From Colius striatus (Eukaryota; Chordata; Aves; Coliiformes; Coliidae): a stretch of DNA of 64,000 bases. Made by a program: the position numbers and the translations under genes. The DNA lies in NCBI RefSeq assembly GCF_028858725.1, contig NC_084761.1, positions 25,202,501 to 25,266,500 of the forward strand. Direction: 5' to 3'. The notes beneath the pieces are model-generated. The model made no database searches. It was not told the DNA's origin and saw nothing but the letters and a program-made list of their open reading frames with translations. Shown here in pieces: positions 26,977 to 38,900 of the stretch (its first letter is position 1; every line of letters starts with the position of its first letter).

Positions 26977-28164
26977 AGATGAGAAGAACAAATAGAGGCT
27001 GTTCCTCTTCGTAGTATTTTCTCATCCCTCCTTCCCATCAGTCATTCTTCTTCTCAGCAGCAGTCCCTGCATCTGTCCAGTCTCTTAGCAGCATATATAG
27101 CTTGTAACATCAAGGCCTGCACACAGACCAAAGCACACTATGACAAGCTATCTTTTCTTTAAACACAGTGTGAATCTTGAACTTTGGGTGAGCTGCTTGT
27201 TTCCTACTCTGCAACAGAAGAGTCTAGTAAGATAAATCACACAGACAGAAAGAGACCTCAAATAAATACAGATAAAGGTACATCAGCCTTGAGTAGCAGT
27301 GACACAGCGGGTTCTGAGCCAAGGCAAAACATTATGTAAACAAGTTAAATAACTGAGCAAAAATTTTGACTGGTTTTTTGTTTCCTCTGGCCAGAGGATG
27401 GCTTTGATGAGTGTCAGTATGTTTTTACTCACTGTAAATGGCATTGAGATGTCTGTTGGATTATATCCCTAAGGTTAACAGATGTTTTTTACGCAGTTGT
27501 ATGGGAGAATCACTGCATGTGCTCTTCACGAAGCAGCAAGTTAGATTACCTGAAGAGGACCCATAAAATGTTTTAAAATCTTAATATAAAGCTGCAGGGG
27601 AAAAGAGAAACAACAAACCAGCCTCATTCTCTCTTCACGTCATGTCAACACCACTGCTATCATTTTGGCTGTGTCTAGTAAGGAACAACCTGAGAAAGAC
27701 AGTGTCAAGAAAACTCTGCACATGGGCCTGCAAATAATGCAAGCAGTGCTATTGAGATGGTGAACACAATAAATGTGTAGGCAGTGATTAAACAGTAGCT
27801 TACTGAGTTTTTTTGCCAAAAGCAGTGGATGGCAATGTTGTAAGGTCTGGTTTGAATCTGCCATAGATGAAACACCCTAAAAATTAATGCACTTCTTGAT
27901 TTTAGTACTCATATTCACTTTGTGGTGCCAGGATCTATAAATTCTTCATTTCCTGCATCCACCCTTGGAATTAGAGGACTGTTTTTTGATAGTAAATATA
28001 AAGTGCCAGAAGGGCAAGTGCAGATAAAAAAATAAAGCATAGTTAAAGAAGCTTTAGAGGCACCCACAGATTCAGAAATCAGATCACTGATTTCATATTT
28101 CCACATAGAAAGACAAAGCAGACAATGTGAAAGAATATAAGATTGGATGAATACTTGTCAACGA

Positions 28165-28560
28165 ATATCATAGAATGGTAGGGTTGGAAGGGACCTTTAG
28201 AGATCATCCAGTCCGATCCCCCTACAGAAGCAGGGTCACCTAGATTAGGTTGCATAGGAATGTGTCCAGGCAGGTCTTGAAGACCTCTGAGGAAGGAGAC
28301 TCCACAACCCCTCTGGGCAGCCTGTGCCAGGGCTCTCTCACCCTCATGGTGAAATAGCTTTTTCTTATGTTTAAGTGGAACTTTTTGTGTTCCCGGTTCA
28401 TCCCATTACCCCTTGTCCTGTTGCTAGATACCATAGAAAAAAAGAGATGCCTCAAGCTCCTGACATCCACCATTTAGATATTTGCAAATATTAATGAGAT
28501 CTCCCCTCAGTCTCTGCTTCTCTAAACAGCCCCAGCTCCTGCAGCCTTTCCTCATAAGGA
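28165..28560 (-). repeat. CR1 LINE 3' fragment
   Basis: In reverse complement, a frame at 28240-28473 reads SNRTRGNGMNREHKKFHLNI and ends at FLCNLI, the CR1 ORF2 C-terminus. The 3' UTR with ggttggaagggacctttaga follows. It is closely similar to the 26.5 kb copy, so both are from related subfamilies. Confidence 0.95.
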
Positions 28561-31500
28561 ATATAGAGCAAGTCTTTCAATGACATTTTCACTAGCTTTC
28601 AGAGATACTATTGTGCCTTTTAGGCCTCTTTATATGCAGCCTGCTGCCTGTGATTACTGAAGGAGGCTTTGAGAACAGGGGTAAGAGGAAAGTACAGGTA
28701 CTGTAAAGTACGTGGAAGTAACCACCTACACAGTTTGGCTTCTTTTCTTCCTTCAGGTTATCTGACTGTCATGATGCGCTTCATAGATGTGTGCAGGAGA
28801 TGGATCTTTTGCCCTATGATACTGCTGTCTATTGAAATTAATGCTAGAAGTAGCCAAAATATTAAAACTATTAGACTATTCCATGGATTAAATTCTATTG
28901 GCACATGCTTTATATCCAGGAGGATTTAGGAGCCTATTTCCCATAAATATCAAAGGAAGATAAATGCTAAACACTAATGTTGTGGACCTGGACTGAAACT
29001 TTTGCTTAACAAGAATATCACAGCATTTAGCCCTTTAAATCTGGATCATCCACTAAGAAACTGCAGAAAAACCTGAAAGTATTGATTTTACCATTCCTTC
29101 TGGTTAGAGACAGATGGTTTTCCTCTATTCATCAAAACCTCTCAAGAAGTTATGCTGGGATATGGTTCATCAGCTCTGATCTAACTGATTAGCAGCTGTA
29201 TCTGACAGAAAAACATCAGGCATACAGTTCCTCAGACAACAGAAATCCATAAGAAAAAAATGGTCAATGCTTTCTTGCAGCAGCAGACTAGATTAAACTG
29301 TGTCTTACAGTATCCTTCCTCTTTCTTGCTCTAAGAGTTCAGCATCATATTGTACAATTGCTATCTCTGTTACCACAAGCAGTGGAAAGATTTTTAAAAC
29401 ATCAAAACCCTACCTTTTCACTCATTTCCAATCCTTGAGAGTAATGGCTTTTTTCAGCTAATAATACCGTTACTTTCTAAGGCATCAAGTCCTCTATGGC
29501 CTTTCAGTTTCTCTAGACAGTTTCTCTTTAAAGATACGAAAGAACGCCACAAAGTTGCTAAAACATGGCAGTAATTCAGTGACTGGATGTTAAAAATCTG
29601 TGTGTGTAAAGTAATACTGTCCAGCAAAATGTTTGGCTAAATGCACAAGTTGTAAATGCACGTATAAACGTTTATTTTCTAACTTCTCATAACCACGACT
29701 GGGAAGTCATAGTGGCTATTGTGTAGGTTCTACATTGCAGAAGGTAACCATTCTACATTAAGAAAGATGTCATGTGCATTGACCCAGCTTTTATTTCTAA
29801 TAAAGTAAATCGTTCATTGTTCCCCACACATCAGTACTCCATTGTTTTATACTGAAAAGATGATTATATTAAAGGATTCTGAAAAAGAAACCAACAAAAA
29901 TGGATTGTCTGACCCATGCTTCAGGCTGAGGAAACTAGGAAAGCAATCTGAAAGTACAAATAAAATCCAGACATGAAGCAAGTGATTTAAGAGAATGGGA
30001 TAATCTTCATCATCATCCCCCGTCCGCCTGGGATTGCTTGGAACAACAGCCCCCTCCACTGCCCACATGGGGAATGGCACAGGGACCTCCTGCGGAAAAT
30101 GACAGTCCGGTCCCATTTGGGCAACGGGAACTGAATTCCTCTCTACATCGACACACAGAGGAACTTGCACCTTAACTACGCACACTGAAAGACTAGATAT
30201 ATGCCTTCTCAACGAGCTCTTTCTGCTAATTACAGCAGGAAATATTCTCTGAAGTCACAACTAGAAGAACCTTCTGTGGTTTACTTGCTTCTGAAAGCAA
30301 GTAGGTGTGCTGCCAGCCAGGGAGGGAACTCCTCCTTGGTAGATAGGCAGGAAGCTCTGAGTGCCTCCTGAGGGGTAGACTCATGAGTCCTTGCCCAGAC
30401 ATGAAGATCACAACCATTAAATCTTAGGGATTCAACCTGGGCCTCACAGCACCTTCCAGTGATTGCATTTTTTAAAATTATTAGTGAATTGAAAACTGTG
30501 CTGAGAGAACAAGTCCACATGCATGGCAGCCCTCGTGCACTGCCAATGGACACATACGTCCCTGTAAGCAGACTCTATGCTTAAGCACAAGTTTTGCTTT
30601 GGATGTTGTTTCTTTTTTTTCTATTTTAGTTTTAGAATTAAAGGTCTCAACCAGAACACTTTCTCTAACGGCTGCATCATCTAACAAGAAAATAAGCAGC
30701 TCAACTTAGTTCAATGAGCATTTACCATGACTCCAAATAAAACTAAATTATATTTTTATATGCATCAACAAAATTTGAGGGAAAAAAATGAATAACTTAG
30801 TAAATTCCACTTTATTTTGTCATACACTATATGTAATAGTGCTAAGATTAGTGTTTGTGATCAAAATGAAATAAAATAGTATCTCCTAAAACACATGGGA
30901 GGGCAGGGGGGGGAAGGCAGACAAAGAAGGGGAGTAGGTTATTCAGGCAAAACCAACAATACTTGATTTTTAAAGTTTGCTTTAAGATGGATTCTTTATA
31001 GATAAGAGGGTTGATTTTAGTGTCCATGTTACAGTTTGCTCTTGACTTAGCAAAGAATTTGATGGGACTTCTCAAAGCTGCATAATTGTGTCAGAAATGA
31101 ACTGAATATAAATTTTCATTGATCAGAAGAAAAACAAAACACATCAGTGATTAGATATTGCCACAAAGGAAGTACTTCATTCATAGGCAGCTATAGTTTA
31201 AATTTAGTTACCTTAGTATTCCTAAAGGGAAGTTACACACCAAATACTAGAAATAAACTTCTTCTCATTTTAGATTCCTTTGAGAAAGCACAGGTTCTCA
31301 GACTTTGTTTTCTCTGTTTAACAATCACTTCAAAAGGGAATTTCAAACATTTCTGCATCATTTCAATGTTAAAACTTTCTGTAGATGACCAATAGGATAC
31401 TTACCCCTAACACAACTCCTCTTCAGAGTTAATATTTATCAGTTCTGGCAGTAATTTAGACAATTCTGGTTAAGGCATAAGCATCAGGTTTGTGACAATG

Positions 31501-31639
31501 GGCACCTTTTGTTGGAATAGCTTCACATGCAAACCAGCCACCACAGATTCTTCTGCCTTTGGTGGAGAAAACATAGCAGGAGTTTTCTTTACACAGGACA
31601 CACCAAAGGATAAACTTCAAGGGTCAAGGAAAAATAAGC
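28561..31639. other. Intergenic, one GC/CpG-richer patch at about 30000-30190
   Basis: Mostly AT-rich. The patch has more CpG than its surroundings and lies in a 121-codon minus-strand frame (29847-30212) that I do not recognise; see the findings. Confidence 0.6.
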
Positions 31640-32030
31640 AACAAAAATAATCTACAAAAGTGTCAGTAACAAACCATGAAGATCAGCTGGTAATTTCCTA
31701 AGAATACTAAAGGAACTGAAAGAAGCTGAAAAATTAAGTATAGTATCTAATCTCCAGAGTGATAGAAAGCAGCAAATGTGGCACCTTCACAAAGACTATA
31801 GAGGGATCTACTGAGCTGAAGCTACAGAGTGGTAGTTTCAACACCCACACTGACCAAAGAGATAAAAACTGATACAATGAATACCAGGAGTGAGGATCAC
31901 AAGGGTGATATGTTGCAGAAGAGCCAGCACAGCTTTTGGGAGAAGGAAACCTTGCCTCCTACAACTATTCCAATTTTTTTAGAAGTTAGTAAGCATACAA
32001 ACAAGGAGGATGCCTGTCTCTAGGTAGGTC
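31640..32030 (+). repeat. Ancient L3/CR1-type LINE reverse transcriptase remnant
   Basis: The blocks gcaaatgtggcaccttcaca, gaagagccagcacagctttt and ttagtaagcatacaaacaag recall the conserved DNA of the polymerase region of L3/CR1 LINEs (VAPIF, SQHGF and following). No long frame survives. It is clearly older than the adjacent CR1 at 32310-33424. Confidence 0.6.
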
Positions 32031-32309
32031 TTTCTAGGTAAATCTGATCCCATATGGCCATTTCTGTAGCTGTTCACCAGCAACTCTTACATACATGATT
32101 TTACCCAGCAACTATTCATTCACTAAAACCCCAAAGTCAACCAAACAACTTTTTGCCATCATAAGCTATTTCTAGTTAGTGGTCATGCTAAGCCTGTAAT
32201 GTGTGCAGCTCGCCATGTTACTCAAGGATGACTAACTGCAAACTGACACTCTTTTCTAACACATTCTGTAAATATTCAACAATAAGCAAAACTGAAAAAT
32301 GCTGAAAAT

Positions 32310-33424
32310 GCATCCCAGGACATTGGCTCCCATAACACCCTCATCAGAAAGCTCAGGCAGTGTGGCTTGGATGAGTGTACAGTGAGGTGGATCGAGAGCT
32401 GGCTGAAAGAGGGTGGTGATCAGCGGCACGGAATTGAGATGGAGGCCTGTGGCCAGTGGAGTTCCACAGGGATCAGTTCTGGGGCCAGTCTTGTTCAACA
32501 TCTTTATCAACAACCTGGATAAGGGGACAGAGTGTACCCTCAGCAAGTTCCCTGATGACACCAAATTGGGAAGACTGGCTGATTCCCCAGAAGGCTGTGC
32601 TGCCATTCAGTGGGATCTCGACCAGCTTGGGAGGTGGGCAGAGAGGAACCTCATGAGGTTCAACAAGGACAAGTGCACAGTCCTGTACCTCAAGAGGAAC
32701 AACCTCATGCACCAGTACAGGTTGGGGATTGACCTGCTGGGGAGCAGCTCTGCAGAGAGGAACTTGGGAGTCCTAATTGATAATAAACTAATCATGAGCC
32801 AGCAAGGTGCCCTCGTGGCCAAGAAGGCCAATGGCAGCCTGGGATGCATCAAGAACAGTGTGGCCAGCAGGTCAAGGGAGGTTCTTCTCCCCCTCTACTC
32901 TGCCCTGGTGAGGCCTCATCTGGAGTCCTGTGTCCAGTTCTGGGCTCCTCAGCTCAAAAGGGACAAGAAAGTGCTGGAGAGAGTCCAGAGCGGGGCCAAC
33001 AAGATGATCAGGAGACTGGAACATCTTCCTTATGAAGAAAGGCTGGGGGATCTGGGACTGTTCAGTCTGGAAGAGACTGAGGGAGGATCTCATTAATATA
33101 TACAAATATCTAAATGGTGGATGTCAGGAGGTTGGAGCAGTATTTTTTTCTGTGGTATCTAGTAACAGGACAAGGGGTAATGGAAAGAAGCTAGAAGACA
33201 AGAAGTTCCATTTAAATATAAGGAAAAACTATTTCACTGTGAGGGTGCCGGAGCCCTGGCACAGGCTGCCCAGAGGGGTTGTGGAGTCTCCTCTGAAGGT
33301 TTTCAAAACCCATCTGGACATGTTCCTATGCAACTTGATCTAGGTTGTCCTGCTTCTGCAGGGGGGTTGGACTAGATGATCTCTAAAGGTCCCTTCCAAC
33401 CCCTACCATTCTATGATTCTATGA
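32310..33424 (+). repeat. CR1 LINE, ORF2 C-terminal half with one frameshift
   Basis: A 227-codon frame (32413-33096) encodes the reverse transcriptase palm and thumb, with [20 protein letters not shown] and a FPDD in place of the catalytic FADD, then [20 protein letters not shown] and [21 protein letters not shown] frameshift near 33070-33080 moves the C-terminus ([18 protein letters not shown] to FLCNLI) into another frame. The 3' UTR and two ATTCTATG repeats complete the end. Truncated at the 5' side. Confidence 0.96.
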
Positions 33425-35389
33425 AAGGGCGGAGGAAAAAAATCCAAACACATAATAGAGCTTTTTTTTTCTGCAAAACACCAAAGATCTAAATAAAAAT
33501 ACTAATGCTTGAATAGTACTACAGTTAAGGGAAGCTGTTTGGAAAACATTTCATCATATTCCAAAACACTATACCGTATGACTCTGATTAGCTGGTAAAT
33601 ATAACATAGACAATATTTGGTTTGCTGGTACCGCAGCAAACCATAGAAGCAGCTTAGATACATCCAGACTGACAGTACTTCAATCTTTATGCATAAAGTC
33701 TCAAAATATCAAAATATTTTTATTTACATTTAGTTTACTTTTTATGCATCTCCTCGACATCAGGATTCTGGCCCAGTCTCCCTCACAGACAAATAGAAGT
33801 AGAAGAGCAAATGTTATGGTTAAGGCACAGTCACAAGACTCATGCAATCTGATTTCAGCCACCACCTTTGACTTGACATTCAACCTACGTTTCTTCATTT
33901 GTGTCCGTACCTGCAGAAAGCAATTTGAAGAAACCATTTGCTAATATTGTGAGGCTCTTGCAGTCCCAGGGACAGTTTGTGACAACAGACACCAACCCAG
34001 AGCAACCCTTTCAATAAAATTTCTTCTCACTCTGACCACGTTCCTGGTCTGTCCCTCCACCAGCAGCTGCTCTCACCAGATGCTCCAGCAAGTTACTAAG
34101 GGCATCCATCTGTAGCTGTGTGGTTGGATTCTGCCAGGCCAAGGCCTTTCATCGGTTCACCCAAAGTGTCAGAAGAGCTTCAGATCCAGCACGTGGGAGA
34201 GGTGGGAAGACGGAGTCAGAATCAGAGGGCAGGGCAGGATTACAGCAACATCATTTGGATCAGTTTAAACTATGATGGAGCTGCAAACCACACCCACAGC
34301 CATCCTCACATACAGCAATCACAGGGAGGATTCGGTGAGCTGCCCAGGAAGAGCAGAGGAAAGCACTTCACTGGCTCATTTAAAAATATTTTTAAAAAAG
34401 AAAAGAAAAAAATGAATTGTGCTGCTTTATATACTAGAAGCCTTAAATTTAGACAAAAAGAAGCTGGGAAGAGAAAGAGATTAAAAGTGAGGGTGTATAA
34501 GCAGAAAAGAGTGAGTCCATGTGTACGAGAATGGAAAATAAAGACAGTTTCAAAGTGGATTAGGCTTTAATTAACATTTTCTTACCAAAAGAGCTTTCCT
34601 ATTTTACGTTGGAAACCAGGCACTCATTAATGAGACATCATGACAGTAATAATTCATAATTACAACATAAAAATTTAAAACTTTACATATATTCAAAATG
34701 AATGTTTTAAAGCTCTTAATAATCTGTGGAGAATCAGTTTCAACAGGGCTACCAAGAGGTACAGTTTCTACAGCTGATGCATGTGACTAACTGATACGCC
34801 AAGTTTAGAACCATGGTGTTTAGACCTTCTAATGCCTGAAATAGAAGTCTCCTTATTCTCCTTCACATATGTCAATTTAATTTTCAGTCATAAATAATGA
34901 GCTAAAGCACTGAATCTAGAGGCAGTGTATATAGCAGTCTGGTGCTTCTCTTGCACTGTGTTTTGCTCTCTGCTAGCCTAATGAGAGAGTAGGGCTGCAA
35001 CCATCCTGTTTTCACTCAAGATTCCTGAAGTACAGAACACGGTCTTCCCATCTCTTGACCTAATCCCAGAAATATTCAACTGGTTCTACAAGCTCGGCAT
35101 ATCTGCTGTACTCTGGCACTGTGCAAACAGCTCTCCTTCCCTCCTCCAGATGTGGAGATGACAAAGCAGTTCAAGGGGAGAATGCAGTTCCCAGCAAGTA
35201 CCAACAATTTGATATTTCAGCTATATTGAACAGCACAATCACCACAGCAGCCATATACTAGACATCAAGATGTACAGCTAAAAAACATCAGATGTACTTA
35301 GAAGCCTGCATAATAGTAGGGAAAATATACCATTGGTTTGAAGCAGCAGAATCATATGATATTTGCTCATTAAAAACCACATACAACTG
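33425..35389. other. Intergenic between a CR1 copy and the ANXA5 3' end
   Basis: A plus-strand frame at 34118-34570 (150 codons) is lysine- and serine-rich with no known motif and is probably chance. No repeat was recognised with confidence. Confidence 0.6.
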
Positions 35390-35884
35390 TGCTGAGAGGG
35401 AAGGATTTATTGGTCCATTAGATTTCCAATGATTGCTTTTATTATGCTCAGCAAATATATTCAAATATTACATACAAAGGATATCTTTTCTTCATTTGCA
35501 ATGTTAGAGCTAGTTTAACATTCAGTGGAAATGTAAGGAAGAAAAAAAAGATACATCTTCATATTATTAGTGTAATATGTGATTTTTTTTTTCCTATTTC
35601 AGCAAAACACTTGTAAAGAAAAGGGTTCTGTGGTCAGTACCCATCTTCCATAAGGCCAACTCTCACATACCCACAGAAGGCACTTGAAATTCCTGTTAGC
35701 TGGGATGTCAGGAAGAGAAGGGATCAGCTATCACTTGGATAACAAGATGCTCATTTTTAATAAGTGCAATACTAGTATAAATTCAAACAGCCACAAAGCA
35801 TTAAGTACAAAAAACTTAGCTAGACATGCTAACTAAAGGGCTGCAAAGCTGGAATACAACAAATTCTTCTTGTCATCATCACCA
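35390..35884 (-). other. ANXA5: ANXA5 3' UTR with candidate poly(A) signals
   Basis: About 0.5 kb follows the stop codon without repeats. On the minus strand a weak ATTAAA lies at 35761-35756, and canonical AATAAA motifs lie at 35443-35438 and 35411-35406. The two closely spaced AATAAA motifs are the likeliest cleavage region. The 3' limit is inferred only from these motifs. Confidence 0.65.
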
Positions 35885-35947
35885 TTAGTCATCGTCTCCA
35901 CCACAGAGGAGCAGGAGGGCTTTCCTGTAGTCCCCAGATGTATCTTT
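35885..35947 (-). CDS. ANXA5: ANXA5 exon 13 coding part (residues 302-321, stop)
   Basis: The acceptor is ATTAACAG. The 63 bp encode [20 protein letters not shown] followed by TAA at 35887-35885. D303 is the acidic ligand of the repeat IV calcium site, and the acidic C-terminus after CGG is typical of the family. Confidence 0.97.
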   Translation of the reverse strand, partial: KDTSGDYRKALLLLCGGDDD

Positions 35948-38900
35948 CTGTTAATATAACACACCAGTCACCATGAGTCACAACCACAGAAATGTTTAGA
36001 AAGGCAGAAGCCAAGGAATACTCCAACAGATTATACATTTGTCCCACCCACAGGAAATCCACTTGGATGACTCTCCACCCAGGAATGAGACAAGGAAATT
36101 CTCTCTTATGTTAGAGCTATACTTACACGGACAGACTTTCAGAGACACAAAAACCTCTGAAAGCTTTACTAGAGCTGAGCTACCTGCTGCATATTAGAAT
36201 ATGATCATCTGCAAGTGAGAAAGCCCAAACAATGGAGAAGCCCAAAGCAACAATCTTTCAATGTGCAAAGTGCAACAGTGCACTCAGAACAGCCTCAGCA
36301 TTGATCCCTGCAATTAATGGGAAGTTCTGCTACTAATTACATAGGACAGCTTGAAAAGTAACTCCACCCAGCCTAACTATGAGGGCATCATGTCAGGAAT
36401 GAGAACAGAAAGTGATTAAAAGTGACACTTTAAAATAAAATACCCACAAAAGAAAATCCTAGGAAAAAAGCATGTTGGCTTCAACTTTGCAGCAGCAGCT
36501 GGCTCTAAATTTCTTGCTCTTTCCCTTCCTGCTCCTTCCCATCCCCTCAAAAGGAGATTATGATTCAGACTGGTTCCACAGCAAAATGCTTTCCACTGTG
36601 AAATGGTCCAAAAGGTTCCACACCGCAATCCAAAATCTAAACTTCAACCTCATAAGAATTCAGACTCCTATCCCAAATATCATTTCTCTGGAGTCAGTAC
36701 CCGTTCTGAAGCTCTGAAAATCAGAAGGAACCCAGACCAGAAAAAGGAAATGAAGTAGTAGCTAAAAATAGTGTATGAGTAATTGTAATTTCAGAAAACC
36801 ACATCTGCTCTCCCAGTGAATACTGGAAAGAAACCTCCAGCTTTTCATAGGAAGTTTCCCCCACTTAAATGATGCTATGTGGTACCTTACAAAATTGAGA
36901 CCAGTCTCTCTGCTCTCAGAGTGTACTGAGTTATCCATCTAAAAATAACATCTCAAACACCCCCATTTTCTCTCACAAACAAATGGTAATTTTACCTGAA
37001 TCATTTGATGCAATGACTTCGCAAAATTCTTCCTGAGTTCTTGTCTAATATCCAATAGATCAACTTCACTTCTTGAGACCATGACTCTGATCAGGGTATC
37101 ATCATCAGTGCCAGCCCCCTAAAAATAAAGGTTTAAATAATATTAAAATATGAGTTTGTTCTGGACAGATGCTGTAACAAAACAACAAATACAAACAACC
37201 AGGGTGCAACATGAAAGCACCAAGCGCAACAAGTGATGTCTCAAAACACTCCTGCATTACACTTCTACTCCAAAACGGAGAATATTTGGGACAGTAGCAC
37301 AAGATATTCACACTGCAATGTGGAGAACAGAGGACCGACCAGACTTCTATCAAGTGCCATGCGGTCAGGCTTCTTATTTCACACTTCATTTCACAGGCTT
37401 CAACTGTCAATGTCCATATAAATTTAAAATAATCCAGTGCCAAGACTGCACAGTAACGTAGCTGATCACCACAATCACATGCAAACCACTCTTTGAATGT
37501 AGTCCGAGACTACAGAATTGCAGTCAGCTCTGGAACTGGCTACATAAATCCTCACAGCGACTGATACAAAGCTAGACGCAGGCAGAGTCCTGCATTCCAC
37601 GAATTATCCAGCCGTTTATTACAAAGGCAAAAGTCATAAACCTTGTCCAACCATGCAAACATTCTTATCCATCTTTATTGCTCTAATCGCTTCCAGTTCC
37701 TGTGCTAGCAGGCTGTGCCAGACTAACATCCTGACCTCTCCTGCTCAGATAAATCAGACTCCACACAAGTTGAAGCAATATAAATGTTGACATGCTGACC
37801 TGCTAATGCACCTCAAGGAAGGACTTGGCAGAGCCCCCACGATCATCTTCAGCCTAACATCCAGGGTCATTCAAGCCTTCAACTTGGTGTAATATTCTTG
37901 GATTACATTTAAAAATGCCCTAAAGCTGCTCAAAAGTTATGTCATGAGTCCAGTGGTTTCTGAGTAGGATTCGACATCAGAATCTCGTAAAAGCCAGGCT
38001 CTGACCCACCTGATCATGAAAGCAAATTCTGCTCATTATAAAACTTTGTCATGACAAACTGATAAATTAGAAGTACACACTGTGGTACCAAAACAATAAT
38101 TGAAGAAGATCTTTCTTATCTGAAGTGCTTTGATATTTTTATTTATATTTAAAATAACAATTGTGGATCTCACCAGCAGACATGAATCAGGCCCCTTGCA
38201 ATAGAAGTGTACAACATCCTAAAACCTACAGGAAAATATTTTCTACTGCTTTCTCTGAAAAATAAATATATAAATAAGAAAAAGGTAATCCTCCTCATAT
38301 AGCTCAGCATATTGGTATAATATTTTGTGTTTTCCACCTGAGTCTTCTTTTCGTTGATATCTATGAAAGCAGTAAAGCAGCTTTTAAAAAATAAGCTATC
38401 ATTACATTTCTTTTCACTAATTCTCATGCTCACACCTCATCAACACAATCAGCTGGTGACAAACTTACTTCAGTGTTTTTCAGCAAGAGGAAGGGAGGAA
38501 TTCTTCAGGGAAGCTGATAACTTGCCTGAACACAATAGACTACCCAACTAGGGTTTAATAATATTAGCCACTGTGAGTTAAAAATACGGTTTCCCCTGCT
38601 TCTCTCTTCCCATCCAAGAGAAAGCAAAGCCAACAGAAACACAGCTGTGCTGCTGATGGGATTCCCCTGCAGAATTTTTCAGAGCTGTTTAAGCCTCTTT
38701 CCTTTCTCTCTGATGAGTTTCTTTTTGAAATGGAATGGGCAGTCATCAAAACATATGTTAAAGCTAACTACACCTTCAGTTGATAAACACTCATCTCCAA
38801 AACAAAAACTGTTCTGTCTGCACAATCTGCAACCTAGTTTTTAGTTATCTTTACTTCCTCAGTATATCCACCACCTAGAGACACCAAAGTCTCCATTTAG

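Noticed and set aside
34118..34570. 150-codon plus-strand frame near the ANXA5 3' end
   Set aside because: It has no motif and a biased lysine-rich end made by an A-rich stretch. A nearby AATAAA with GT-rich sequence (33950-34080) suggested an LTR or transcript end, but no boundaries could be found.
1..35389. Exons of QRFPR, the usual neighbour of ANXA5 in mammals
   Set aside because: No transmembrane-receptor signature such as an NPxxY-type segment or DRY-like motif could be found in any open frame. The gene may lie outside the window.
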